Shown here: positions 48,458-58,385 of the stretch, in pieces
How the letters are laid out: each line of letters begins with the position of its first letter
Numbering within the stretch: the stretch's first letter is position 1
Assembly: GCA_016875405.1 (NCBI GenBank)
Contig: VGRJ01000015.1
Location: forward strand, 1-64,000
DNA from: Deltaproteobacteria bacterium
Lineage (GTDB): Bacteria; Myxococcota_A; Polyangia; Polyangiales; Polyangiaceae
Direction of reading: 5' to 3'
DNA: 64,000 bases
The notes under the pieces: generated by a model
The model's database searches: none
What the model was told of the DNA's origin: nothing
Seen by the model: the letters and a program-made list of their open reading frames with translations, nothing else
Program-made: the position numbers and the translations under genes

Positions 48458-49354
48458 TCATTTCGGCTCGTCGACCGGCGCCACTGTCGTGCTGCCCGCG
48501 CCCCAGAAGCTTAGGCTCGGCGGCGCGTTCGGCACGTTGATCGGAGTCGACTGCACACCGCTGCCGACGAACTTGATTTCAAACAAGTCGCCGTAGTTGC
48601 TGAAGCCGTAAGCGCGGCCCGCCCAGTACGCGAGGCCGTAGACCGCGCCGAAGCCGACCGAGCCCCAGTTCTTCGTAAGCGCGCCGGTCTTTGGGTCGAC
48701 CTCGACGAGGCAGTCCCCGCAGCCGTTCCCGTTGACGGTGAGGTAGGTGCCGCCGTCCTTCACCGAGACGATGTCACCGCTCGACTGGTAGCCGCCGCCG
48801 AGGCTTCCGATCGGGGAGACTGCGCCCGTGAGGGTGTCGATGCGTACGTAGGCGGAGCCGTTGTAGCCGACGAGCGCCTCCTCGTTCGCGAGCAGCGTGC
48901 CCGCGGGGACGAACGAGAGCGAGTTCGGGTAGCTGCCCTGCGAGACCAACGTGCAGAACGCGGACTTCTTGTCGACGCGGTAGAGCCCACCCGGGGTCGT
49001 CGCGAAGAGGTTCGAGTTCGCGTCGATAGCGAGGTCGATGACGCTCGAGCAGCTCTTGAACGGACCCACGATCGCGACCTGCTTGGTCGTCGGGTCGAGC
49101 CGATACAGCGTCTCGGCGCTGTGCCCGAAGACCTCGGCCTCCTTGGGCGGCTCGCCTCCGCTGCCGGTCGAGGTGGTCTGCGGATCGAAGCCTCCAGCAC
49201 CGCTCGAGGCCGCAGTGTCCGCGGACGAAGCGCTCGCGCCGCCGCTGCCGGTCCCGACCGCGGAGGTCGTCACCTCGTCGAGGTCGTTGGGATTCGTCGC
49301 CGAGCAGGCGACCGAGAGCGCGGCGACGGCGAAGAGCAGGGGACGCATGCCCAT
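48458..49354 (-). CDS. Lipoprotein with beta-propeller-like repeats
   Basis: The 298-residue product (ATG 49354, or ATG 49348) has lipobox SVAC and a Ser/Gly/Ala-rich spacer (TGSGGASASSADTAASSGAG). From about residue 75 on it carries propeller-type repeats: LYRLDPTTKQVAIVGPFKSC, SVIDLAIDANSNLFATTPGG, LYRVDKKSAFCTLVSQG and CLVEVDPKTGALTKNWGSVG. Such proteins are plentiful and uncharacterised in myxobacteria. It is convergent with the operon at 47461, with only 10 bp between the two stops, and 14 bp downstream of the gene at 49369. Confidence 0.72.
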   Translation of the reverse strand: MGMRPLLFAVAALSVACSATNPNDLDEVTTSAVGTGSGGASASSADTAASSGAGGFDPQTTSTGSGGEPPKEAEVFGHSAETLYRLDPTTKQVAIVGPFKSCSSVIDLAIDANSNLFATTPGGLYRVDKKSAFCTLVSQGSYPNSLSFVPAGTLLANEEALVGYNGSAYVRIDTLTGAVSPIGSLGGGYQSSGDIVSVKDGGTYLTVNGNGCGDCLVEVDPKTGALTKNWGSVGFGAVYGLAYWAGRAYGFSNYGDLFEIKFVGSGVQSTPINVPNAPPSLSFWGAGSTTVAPVDEPK

Positions 49355-49368
49355 GACCTACCTCACAT

Positions 49369-50313
49369 TCAACGAAACTGCATCTGACGCGGGATCGCGG
49401 CCGAGCGCTGCAGGAGCTTCAACGCCTCTTTCTCGAGAGCCGGGTGGACGCCCTTCGGGTTCACGCCGCCCGGGTGCTTCTTCTTCGTGATGAAGCCCAT
49501 CAGGATCTGCACGTTCAGCTTCTCGAGCTGTCGCAGGACGTTTCGCATCTTCGAGAGCTGATCCCCCCACGCGTAAGCGAACGCGAGCGCACGCAGCAGC
49601 TGCGGCTTGAGGTCCTGGTATTCGGGGTCGTCGAGGTCGAACGTCTCGAGGAGCTCGATCGCGCGCTTCGCCTGGCCCGAGCGGCCCCACGCCTCGCCGA
49701 TGACGGTCGCCATCGTGCCGCGCACCTTCGCCTCCTTGTGACGCGACAGGTCGATGCCATCCGCGAGGGCTCGCGCCTTGTCGGTCTCGCCCAGGATCAG
49801 GTGGATCATCGCGCGCTGCGAGCGCGCCTCGTCGGCCACGCTGGCCATGACGCGGTCGAGTTTGATGGTCTCGAGCGTTGCGAGGGCGGCGCGCGGATCC
49901 TCCTGAAGCTGCAGCTGCGCCTTCGCGAAGGTCGCGGCGGGGTCGCCCTCCTTGAACTCGGTGGCGAGGCGCTCCATCGCTTGCTTGCGCCCCTCCTCGG
50001 TATCGGCCGACCGCAGGATGTCCGTCACGGCCTTGGTCCGAGTGGTGAAGCGGTAGGCCCACGCGAGCACGCCGAGGACGAGCAGCGTGACGGCGCCGGC
50101 GACCGCCTTCGGGATCCATGTCGGGAGCGCGAAGGCGATGCCCCAGACCACCAGTGCGCCGATGCCTAGGCGAACCCCGATCTTCTTCAGGTTGTCGGGG
50201 GCGAGCGGGTTCGGCACCTGATCGAGGCGATCGCGCTGCTGCGCGAGCATCTCCTCGCGCGACTGCAGCCCCGCTTGCTTCTTCTTGGATTTTTTCGAGG
50301 TTGGGGCGGACAA
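49369..50313 (-). CDS. Two-helix membrane protein with helical TPR-like repeats
   Basis: The 314-residue product starts with a Lys-rich cytoplasmic segment (SKKSKKKQAGLQSREEMLAQ), has two hydrophobic helices (IGALVVWGIAFALPTWIP and VAGAVTLLVLGVLAWAYRFT), then a soluble region of about 200 residues with TPR-like helix pairs (ATFAKAQLQLQEDPRAALAT, AWGRSGQAKRAIELLETFDL) and KKKHPGGVNPKGVHPALEKE near the end. No enzymatic motif. Likely a scaffold at the inner membrane. It lies 40 bp downstream of the AI-2E transporter gene and may share its transcript. Confidence 0.62.
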   Translation of the reverse strand: MSAPTSKKSKKKQAGLQSREEMLAQQRDRLDQVPNPLAPDNLKKIGVRLGIGALVVWGIAFALPTWIPKAVAGAVTLLVLGVLAWAYRFTTRTKAVTDILRSADTEEGRKQAMERLATEFKEGDPAATFAKAQLQLQEDPRAALATLETIKLDRVMASVADEARSQRAMIHLILGETDKARALADGIDLSRHKEAKVRGTMATVIGEAWGRSGQAKRAIELLETFDLDDPEYQDLKPQLLRALAFAYAWGDQLSKMRNVLRQLEKLNVQILMGFITKKKHPGGVNPKGVHPALEKEALKLLQRSAAIPRQMQFR

Positions 50314-50353
50314 GGCAGCGCTTCATAGCACAGCTCACACCGCCGCTAGCGCG

Positions 50354-51682
50354 CTAAGAGCGGCCCGGCTCGACCGCTGCGCGCTCGTCGGTAGGGGCCT
50401 GGACGGGCGGCGGCGACGGGCCGGCGTCGCTGGGGCGCATGCTCGGATCGGGGATGCCGAGGACCGACTCCCGGAAGTGCATGAACACCGCCTGGACCAC
50501 GGCGAGGCAAGGCACGGCGAGCAGGGCTCCCGTGATCGCGAAGAGGTTCTCGCCGAGGAGCAGCGCGAACACGACCAGCACCGGGTGGATCTTCGCCTGG
50601 TCGCCGATGATCTTCGGGTTGAGGAAGTTCGCCTCGAGCTGGTGGATGCCGAGGATCCAGAGCAGCACACCGACCGCGGTGCCCGGACCCTGCGTGAGCC
50701 CGAGCGCGACCGCTGGGACGCTCGACAGGATCGAGCCGAAGATCGGGATGATCGACATGATCCCCGCGATGAGCGAGAGCACCGGCCAGTACTTGAGGTG
50801 AAACAGCCACAGCCCGATCGCGGTGAGTACGCCGTTGACGAGGCAGATGAGGAGCTGCCCGCGCACGACGCCCGCGAGGCCGCGCTCAAGCCGCACGAGG
50901 AACCGATCGAACGAGGAGCGACGCTCCGCGTGGCACAGCTCGCGGAGGAAGCCGTGGATGTCCTCCCACGTCATCATCATGTAGCCCGCGAGCATCAGCG
51001 TGACGAAGAAGTAGAAGATGCCGCGCGAGAGCCCGCTCAGCACTTGGCGTCCGACCTGGAAGAGCTCGGCCGAGTGCGACTGCATGTGCTTGATGGAGTG
51101 GTCCAAGGCGTCACGGAGCGCACGCTCGCTCGAGAACGGCTGAGACTTTTCTTCGCGATGACCAAGGATCCAGGCCCCGTCGTTCGTCGGGTGGACGTCG
51201 ACCGAGTCCTGAAAGCGGAGCTCGTACGCGCCGTCGGCGCGCGGCGTGATGACGACCGGGGCCGGCGGAGGCGGGGCTTCGGTGCTTGGCGTCGCGCTCG
51301 GCTCGGTGGGCTGCAGGCGCCGCAGTCGCGCGTCCACCTTGGGTAGCCAAGTCTCACGGAGATCGCGCGTGATCGTCGGGAGGTCACCGGCGAGCGACTT
51401 CATCTCGTCGTAGAGCGTCGGGACCACCGACCACACGAAGCCGACCATGCCGCCTACCGCGAGGAGGTACACGAGAAGGATCGCCGCCCAGCGAGGCAGC
51501 CCCCGCCGCTCGACGCGCCGCACGATCGGGAAAAGCACGTAGGCGACGAGCACCGCGAGGAGAAACGGCAGCATCACCGCGTGCCCCGCGACCATCATCG
51601 TGACGGCGAAGGCGGCGGTCGCCCCGAGGAACACCGCGCGCGCGCGCTTCGGGACGCCTTCGGGAGAAGCTTCGCCAGACAC
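50354..51682 (-). CDS. AI-2E/PerM-family transporter
   Basis: The 442-residue inner-membrane protein has about eight hydrophobic helices: MMVAGHAVMLPFLLAVLVAY, AAILLVYLLAVGGMVGFVWS and FYFFVTLMLAGYMMMTWEDI are examples. The C-terminal AI-2E motifs LVRLERGLAGVVRGQLLICL, LIAGIMSIIPIFGSILSSVP and EANFLNPKIIGDQAKIHPVL are all present. A periplasmic or cytoplasmic insert rich in Pro and charged residues (about 125-190) is unusual. Family members move autoinducer-2, auxin-like or other small molecules or act in Na+/H+ exchange, so no substrate can be named. Confidence 0.9.
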   Translation of the reverse strand: MSGEASPEGVPKRARAVFLGATAAFAVTMMVAGHAVMLPFLLAVLVAYVLFPIVRRVERRGLPRWAAILLVYLLAVGGMVGFVWSVVPTLYDEMKSLAGDLPTITRDLRETWLPKVDARLRRLQPTEPSATPSTEAPPPPAPVVITPRADGAYELRFQDSVDVHPTNDGAWILGHREEKSQPFSSERALRDALDHSIKHMQSHSAELFQVGRQVLSGLSRGIFYFFVTLMLAGYMMMTWEDIHGFLRELCHAERRSSFDRFLVRLERGLAGVVRGQLLICLVNGVLTAIGLWLFHLKYWPVLSLIAGIMSIIPIFGSILSSVPAVALGLTQGPGTAVGVLLWILGIHQLEANFLNPKIIGDQAKIHPVLVVFALLLGENLFAITGALLAVPCLAVVQAVFMHFRESVLGIPDPSMRPSDAGPSPPPVQAPTDERAAVEPGRS

Positions 51683-51876
51683 GCCATGACGCTAGCACCA
51701 GTGCCGCGAGGCGCGTAGGCCCCGCGACCGTGAGTGGCGGCCGCTCGGTGGAGCGACGAGCGAAGGCTTCGAAGAGGCCTCTCGCGCCAACCGTGCCAGT
51801 GCCCCGAGAAAGCGGCGCTACGAGGAGTGCCATGCGCCGCGGGGGCGCTCCTCGACCGTGGCGATGACCGACGACG

Positions 51877-52332
51877 TCACCGCGAAGGCTCGGGACCTCG
51901 CAGCGCCGCGTCGAAGGCCACGCTCACCCCAAGCCCGAGCGCGGCACCGACCACGTTCCAGGCCATGTCTCGCCACGACGGCTGACCGAGGCCCGCGGCG
52001 TCGAGGCCCTCCTTGGTCGCGCCGAGCCCGAGCGCGACGCCTCCGCCGATCAGAACCCCGGCCCAGCGCTCCTCCGTCGTGGCCACCCCGAGGGCGTAGC
52101 CGCCGGAGGCGAGCGCGAACGACAGCCCGAAGTGGAGCGCCTTGTCCTGACCGAACCAAGGGTCAGGCTCGGGCGAGAGGGCAGGCGGCGGAGAGGTCGG
52201 CGCCGCCAATGAAGAAGGGGTGGCTGCGAAGGTCGTGCTCGAGAAGAGCACCGCAGCCACCCCATTCCGCGACCACTTCCCGAGCCCCGCGAAGGGGCTC
52301 AGGACACCGTGGGGTCGCGCGTCACGGTTCAC
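51877..52332 (-). CDS. YfiM/DUF2279-like envelope protein
   Basis: A 151-residue protein read from GTG 52332; GTG 52260 is an alternative that places a signal peptide (AAVLFSSTTFAATPSSLAA) right at the N-terminus. The C-terminal 100 residues carry DKALHFGLSFALASGGYALG, GVALGLGATKEGLDAAG and SWRDMAWNVVGAALGLGVSV; the DKxxHF...KE.xD...S.xD pattern is that of YfiM/DUF2279 envelope proteins. Function is unknown. Its first codons overlap a hairpin that may terminate rpsA, which supports the shorter start. Confidence 0.6.
   Translation of the reverse strand: MNRDARPHGVLSPFAGLGKWSRNGVAAVLFSSTTFAATPSSLAAPTSPPPALSPEPDPWFGQDKALHFGLSFALASGGYALGVATTEERWAGVLIGGGVALGLGATKEGLDAAGLGQPSWRDMAWNVVGAALGLGVSVAFDAALRGPEPSR
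52282..52300 (-). terminator. Hairpin downstream of rpsA
   Basis: GAGCCCC and GGGGCTC (52294-52300 and 52282-52288 on the minus strand) pair around a five-base loop, 48 bp after the rpsA stop. No T-run follows, so it may only attenuate or stabilise the rpsA message. Confidence 0.4.
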
Positions 52333-52347
52333 GCGAAGGTCGCTCGC

Positions 52348-54120
<1,773 letters not shown>

Positions 54121-54251
54121 GATGATGACGATTCCTCAGCCGCCCTCCTCGGATGTTCCCGACGCACCAGCGCGACGGGGGCACCCAACTCGTTGCCGCT
54201 TCCTGAGTTCGTCGGCGACGCCCGGGGACCTTGCCTCGGAGGGGATGCGAG

Positions 54252-54280
54252 CGTCTAGTCCAGGGGGCCCGTCATGTCAA
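54252..54280 (-). promoter_or_regulatory. rpsA promoter
   Basis: On the minus strand a consensus -35 TTGACA (54275-54280) is followed after 17 bp by TAGACG (54252-54257), a weak but plausible -10. The implied start near 54245 leaves a leader of about 125 nt before the rpsA ATG. The remainder of the 233-bp spacer to the HAD gene shows nothing else. Confidence 0.65.
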
Positions 54281-54353
54281 ACCCCGTGCAGCGTTGGCGA
54301 CGCGACGGAAGTCGAGCGGCGTCGCGCGGGGCGCCGAGAGGATGAGAGGTCGG

Positions 54354-55067
54354 CTAGCGCCCGTCGAGGATCGCCGCGACGACCGCGTCGTCGGTGAGGT
54401 CCGCGAAGGCGAACGTCGGCTCGAGCTTGCGCAAGTCCGCGAGCGGCTCCGGTCCGGTCGCGACCGCCACGCAGTCGGCGCCGATGGCCGTCGCGGCGGC
54501 GATGTCGCGGTGGGTATCGCCGATGACGACCACCCGGCACGCCTCGAGCGGCCGACCGAGCAAGGCTGCGCCGCGAACCGCCCCAGCGCGAACGAGCTCG
54601 GCGCGATCCTCGGCGTCGCAGCCGTAGCCACCGAAGGCGAAGCGTGACGCGAGGCCGACGTGCTCCAGCTTCAGGCGCGCGCCGCGGGCGACGTTGCCGG
54701 TCCCGAGGCCGAGCGCCACCCCGTCGCGTTCGGCGCAGGCATCGAGTACGCGCTCTACGCCGGGGAGGACGCGGTAGGCGTCTTCGGGGGAGCGCGCCAC
54801 CTCGAGCGCGAGGGCGTCGAGGTAGCTGTCGACGAGCTCATCGATCAGCGCCTCGGTCGGTGACCCGCCCGCCTCGAGGAGCCCGCGCCGAACGATCGCG
54901 CGATCCGTCATCCCCGCGTAGGAGAACTGGCCCGCCCCAGGTGTAGGCGAGAGCTTCACGCGGTCACCCCACGCTTCGAGGGCGCGGCGGACCGCTCGCT
55001 TGCCGGCGCCGCCCGTGGTGATGAGCGTGCCGTCGATGTCGAAGAGCAGGACCGTGGGGCGAGTCAC
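54354..55067 (-). CDS. HAD-superfamily phosphatase (phosphoglycolate-phosphatase-like)
   Basis: The 237-residue product starts at GTG 55067, overlapping the DUF420 stop (GTGA). Motif I is LLFDIDGTLITTGGAGKRAV, the cap region includes LPGVERVLDACAERDGVALG, motif II is LGTGNVARGARLKLEHVGL, and motif IV is VVVIGDTHRDIAAATAIGAD. These place it in the HAD subfamily I with a helical cap, as in phosphoglycolate phosphatases and similar housekeeping enzymes; the substrate is not determined. All catalytic residues appear present. Last gene of the coupled series before rpsA. Confidence 0.88.
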   Translation of the reverse strand: MTRPTVLLFDIDGTLITTGGAGKRAVRRALEAWGDRVKLSPTPGAGQFSYAGMTDRAIVRRGLLEAGGSPTEALIDELVDSYLDALALEVARSPEDAYRVLPGVERVLDACAERDGVALGLGTGNVARGARLKLEHVGLASRFAFGGYGCDAEDRAELVRAGAVRGAALLGRPLEACRVVVIGDTHRDIAAATAIGADCVAVATGPEPLADLRKLEPTFAFADLTDDAVVAAILDGR

Positions 55068-55606
55068 AGGTAGAGCATCGCGTAGATCGCGACGCCCGTC
55101 ACCGACACGTAGAGCCAAAGCGGCAGCGTGATCTTTGCGAGCCTTCGGTGCTTCGCGCGCTGGTCGAACCACCCGCGGTAGAGCGTGACGAGGGCGAGCG
55201 GCAGGATCACCGCCGCGAGCACGATGTGGCTCGCGAGGATCCCGAGGTACAGCCCGCGGAACGCACCGGTGTAGGCTTTCGGTCCGCTCTTGAACCAGTG
55301 ATAGATGACGTAGGTGACGAGGAACGCCGCCGACGTCCCGAACGCGCTCAGCATGACGTTTCGGTGCGCGGTGATGCGGCGCTGCTTGATCAGGACGAGC
55401 GCCGCCACGAGCAGCAAAGTCGTGAGGCCGTTCAGCGAGGCGTTGACGAGCGGGAGCGCCGACACGTCGAGGCTCCCGCCACCGGAGGGGCGAGGCCCGA
55501 GGATGAGGAACGCGACAGCCGCGCAGACGAGCGCGGACACGATGTAGATGATGCGGAGCCAGAAGCCGTCGCGGGCCTCGACATCGCGAGTGAGGGTCTC
55601 GGTCAC
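55064..55606 (-). CDS. DUF420 membrane protein
   Basis: The 180-residue product has five hydrophobic helices and the DUF420 features: IIYIVSALVCAAVAFLILGP, LPLVNASLNGLTTLLLVAAL, ITAHRNVMLSAFGTSAAFLV then TYVIYHWFKSG, and HIVLAAVILPLALVTLYRGW. Several conserved His residues (AHRN, YHW, SHIV) could bind metal or heme. In Firmicutes a member of this family (CtaM) is needed to mature a heme-copper oxidase, so an oxidase-assembly role is possible. No oxidase genes are nearby. Coupled to the HAD gene. Confidence 0.85.
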   Translation of the reverse strand: MTETLTRDVEARDGFWLRIIYIVSALVCAAVAFLILGPRPSGGGSLDVSALPLVNASLNGLTTLLLVAALVLIKQRRITAHRNVMLSAFGTSAAFLVTYVIYHWFKSGPKAYTGAFRGLYLGILASHIVLAAVILPLALVTLYRGWFDQRAKHRRLAKITLPLWLYVSVTGVAIYAMLYL

Positions 55607-55616
55607 ACGACTGGCG

Positions 55617-56651
55617 TTACTTCGTCGCGGGGGTCAGTGCAAGGGACAGGCGGACCAGATCGGCGAGCCGAGCCACCCCGCGATCGAGCGCCTCGTAGGG
55701 CCATGGCGCCTCGATGTGGACGTCGCTCCCGTCGGCGCGGACCTTCGCGGCTCCGAGCGCAGCCTTTGCCCCGCCTAGCTCGTCCGGGACGAGCAGCAGC
55801 GCGAGGTTCACGGCGGCGAGATCGGTCTCGAGCGTCTTGACGAGCTCGGTCGGCGTCGTCCCGCGGGGGCGGACACGGATGTCGACGGCCGGCGCGTCAC
55901 CGAGAAGCAGCGAACCCTCGAGGCGCTCGATGTGGGAGAGCGAGCCGAGAGAATCCAGCATCCTCGGCAGCGCGTCGCCCGCACCGCGAGTCGCGGCGCC
56001 GTTTAGCAGAAAGGTCACGGCGCCCCTCGTCGGGAGCGGCACCGCGTCGGCCTCGTCCCTCTCCTCGCGGGGCGGCAGCGCGGCGAGCGCGATCCCCTTC
56101 GTGGTGCCGAAGACCAGCGTCCCGTCATCGGCTTGGCCGATGGCGCCTCCGGTCGCGGCGTGCACGAGCAGGTCGCCGTCGCGCGTGAAGCCTTCGAAAC
56201 CGTCTTCCTTGAGCGCCTTGTCGAGCGAATCGACGAAGGAACCGGCCCGCAACGTGCCGCCGATCGCGAGGACCCACTGCTTGCCGTCGACCGAGCCCAG
56301 CGCGAGCTCGCGCACGTCGGTCGGAAGGTGGACGCCGCTCTCCTTGCCGACGCGCTCGAGCAGCGTCGAGCCCTTCGCCTCGGTCGCCTTCGCTTGCTCG
56401 AGGAGAGGCAGCAGTCGCTCGCGCACCGGGCGCCAGGTGAGGAGCTCGAGGGCGTCGATCCGCGCGGCGACCGCCGTGCCGCGTGGCAGGTGACGATGCG
56501 CGGTCTGCGTGGGCCGCAGCACCTTGAAGTACAGATACGCGCCGATGCCGCCGACGAGCGCGGCGATCGTGATCAGGGCGAGCAGCATCTTGCCGATGCC
56601 GCTCGAGCGCGGCTTCGGCGAGCGTTGGTCGGGGCGCTCTTTATCGGACAT
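55617..56651 (-). CDS. Single-anchor protein, related in layout to its upstream neighbour
   Basis: The 344-residue product has a charged cytoplasmic start, one hydrophobic helix (GKMLLALITIAALVGGIGAY) and a soluble periplasmic part. It shows LPRGTAVAARIDALELLTWR, VRELALGSVDGKQWVLAIGG, FTRDGDLLVHAATGGAIGQA and ERLEGSLLLGDAPAVDIRVR. The alternation of short strands with helices recalls DUF3352-type proteins, but I cannot confirm the family. The next gene upstream (56665-57638) shows the same order of features, suggesting an old duplication. It starts 13 bp after that gene. Function unknown. Confidence 0.6.
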   Translation of the reverse strand: MSDKERPDQRSPKPRSSGIGKMLLALITIAALVGGIGAYLYFKVLRPTQTAHRHLPRGTAVAARIDALELLTWRPVRERLLPLLEQAKATEAKGSTLLERVGKESGVHLPTDVRELALGSVDGKQWVLAIGGTLRAGSFVDSLDKALKEDGFEGFTRDGDLLVHAATGGAIGQADDGTLVFGTTKGIALAALPPREERDEADAVPLPTRGAVTFLLNGAATRGAGDALPRMLDSLGSLSHIERLEGSLLLGDAPAVDIRVRPRGTTPTELVKTLETDLAAVNLALLLVPDELGGAKAALGAAKVRADGSDVHIEAPWPYEALDRGVARLADLVRLSLALTPATK

Positions 56652-56664
56652 CGCGCATCGAAGA

Positions 56665-57638
56665 CTAGCGCGAATCGGGCCGCTCCGGGTCGGCCTGCTC
56701 CTCGGAGCGACGCTCCTCGGAGAGCAGGGCGGTGATGAGCTCGGTCGGCATGGACCAGCGGACGACGACGGTACCCTCGTTCACGTCGGTCTCGAGCGCG
56801 CCGAGCTTCTCCTTGAGCGACGCTCGTGCCTCCGAAGCCTCGCGAAACGCCTGAAGGAACCGCGCCACCCGGTCGGCCGCCGTCGCGCTCGCGCAGGTGA
56901 GCCGAGCGCTCACGACGAGGGCGTCTCGTCCCAGCTCGACGGTGCCTCTCACGCGCTCCAGTTGCGCGACGAGACCGCCTAGCGACGGGTGACGCTCCAT
57001 CCGATCCGCGGTCGGTCGCCCGGGCCGCAGGTCGAAGCTGAGGAGGCCGCGGGCCTCGGGATCCCCGCGCAACGGATCCGGACCACGCGCAAGCAGGCGT
57101 CGCACGCTCGCGGCCTCGACCGGCGTCACGAACGCGCGCGCGCGGTCGACGTCGAGGAGCTCGGCCGTCCCGTCTCGCGGCGGCGGCGCGGTCGCGACGA
57201 AGCGCTCGATCCCCTCGACGCCGCTCCGCACCCGCGTCCAGCGCTCCGGATCGGGAACGGTGAGAGCGCTCCCTTGGCGCTCGACCACGAGCACGCGGTC
57301 GCCGGTCATGAGATCCGACAGGCGAACGCCGAGCCACACGACCCCAGCCCGCGAAACACGTCGCGCGCAGTCCGATCGAGCCGCGCCTCGTCGAGGCCTT
57401 TCGCGAACAAGGCGTCGGCGGCGAGGGCGCCCAGGCTCTCGCGAATCATCCGCAAGTCGAGTCGAACCACGAGGTCGAGGTCGGCGGGGATGAGGTCGCG
57501 TGGCTCGAGGAGCGCGCGCGACGACGCCGTGGCAAACGGAGTCAGGGCGCCCGAGCTCCGCGGCTCGCCGCCTGCCGGGACGACTCTCCCGCACGCGGCG
57601 AGCAGCAAGAGCGAGGCGAGGCGCTCAGGACGCAGCAC
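56665..57638 (-). pseudogene. Lipoprotein gene interrupted by a -1 frameshift at a G run (two reading frames)
   Basis: The 5' part (57306-57638, GTG start) encodes a 110-residue lipoprotein beginning with lipobox LLLAAC and continuing LIPADLDLVVRLDLRMIRES, then RTARDVFRGLG before running out of frame. The other frame resumes the same protein at VVWLGVRLSDLMTGDRVLVV and continues through LLSFDLRPGRPTADRMERHP to the end at 56665. The change of frame lies at the run of four C on the plus strand (57342-57345, GGGG in the mRNA): slipping the GGG codon back by one base gives a smooth join. One missing base, an assembly error or a programmed -1 shift would all explain it. The joined product would have about 324 residues and resembles the neighbour at 55617. 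Its start overlaps the cmk end by 14 bp. Confidence 0.72.
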
Positions 57639-58350
57639 GGCGAACCAGCGCAGCGAGCTCCTCGACGAGCTCGTCGATTTCGCGTCCCGACGAGTCGACG
57701 AGCACGGCGTCTCTGGCCTGACGAAGCGGTGCCACCGCGCGCTCGGTGTCGCGATGATCGCGCAGCTCGACCTCCTCGCGGACCTTCTCGATGTCGATCT
57801 CCTGGCCTGCGCGCCGCAGCTCCTCGTGTCGCCGCTCGGCTCGGATCGCGACGCTCGCCGTCAGGTACACCTTCACCGCAGCTTGAGGGAACACGACGGT
57901 TCCGATGTCGCGTCCTTCCGCGACGACGCCGCCGTTTGCGCCGATCGCGCGCTGCAGCTCGAGGAGGGCCGAGCGCACTGCGGGGATCGACGAGATGCGG
58001 CTCGCGCCGAGGCTGATCGATGGCGTTCGGATCGCGGCCGAGACGTCCTCGCCCTCGAGGACGACGCGTAGGCCACGCTCGCTCGCTTCATCGCCCGTGC
58101 CGCGAGGCACGGGCTGGAGCGCGAGGCCACCGCGGCGAGCGAGGTCGGCTGCAACCTCGGTGACCCGTGCCTCGTCGTCCCACGAGACCCCCGCACGCTC
58201 GGCCGCGAGCGCCACCGAGCGGTAGATCGCGCCCGTGTCGAGCAGCACGTAGCCGAGCGTGTCGGCGAGCTTGCGGGCGATCGTGCTCTTGCCCGCTCCC
58301 GCCGGTCCGTCGATCGCCACGACCACCCGGTTTTCGCCGCCGCTCGTCAT
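57625..58350 (-). CDS. cmk: Cytidylate kinase
   Basis: Cmk phosphorylates CMP and dCMP. The 241-residue product has the P-loop VAIDGPAGAGKSTIARKLAD, LLDTGAIYRSVALAAE, the substrate-binding EGRDIGTVVFPQAAVKVYLT, the lid ASVAIRAERRHEELRRAGQE and LRDHRDTERAVAPLRQARDA, and ends normally. ATG 58350 is preferred; a TTG at 58389 would overlap the AroA-like stop. It sits in the common aroA-cmk-rpsA order, although here five genes separate it from rpsA. Confidence 0.96.
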   Translation of the reverse strand: MTSGGENRVVVAIDGPAGAGKSTIARKLADTLGYVLLDTGAIYRSVALAAERAGVSWDDEARVTEVAADLARRGGLALQPVPRGTGDEASERGLRVVLEGEDVSAAIRTPSISLGASRISSIPAVRSALLELQRAIGANGGVVAEGRDIGTVVFPQAAVKVYLTASVAIRAERRHEELRRAGQEIDIEKVREEVELRDHRDTERAVAPLRQARDAVLVDSSGREIDELVEELAALVRRAAS

Positions 58351-58385
58351 CGCGGGGTCGGAGACTACATCGAAGCGCACGCGAC

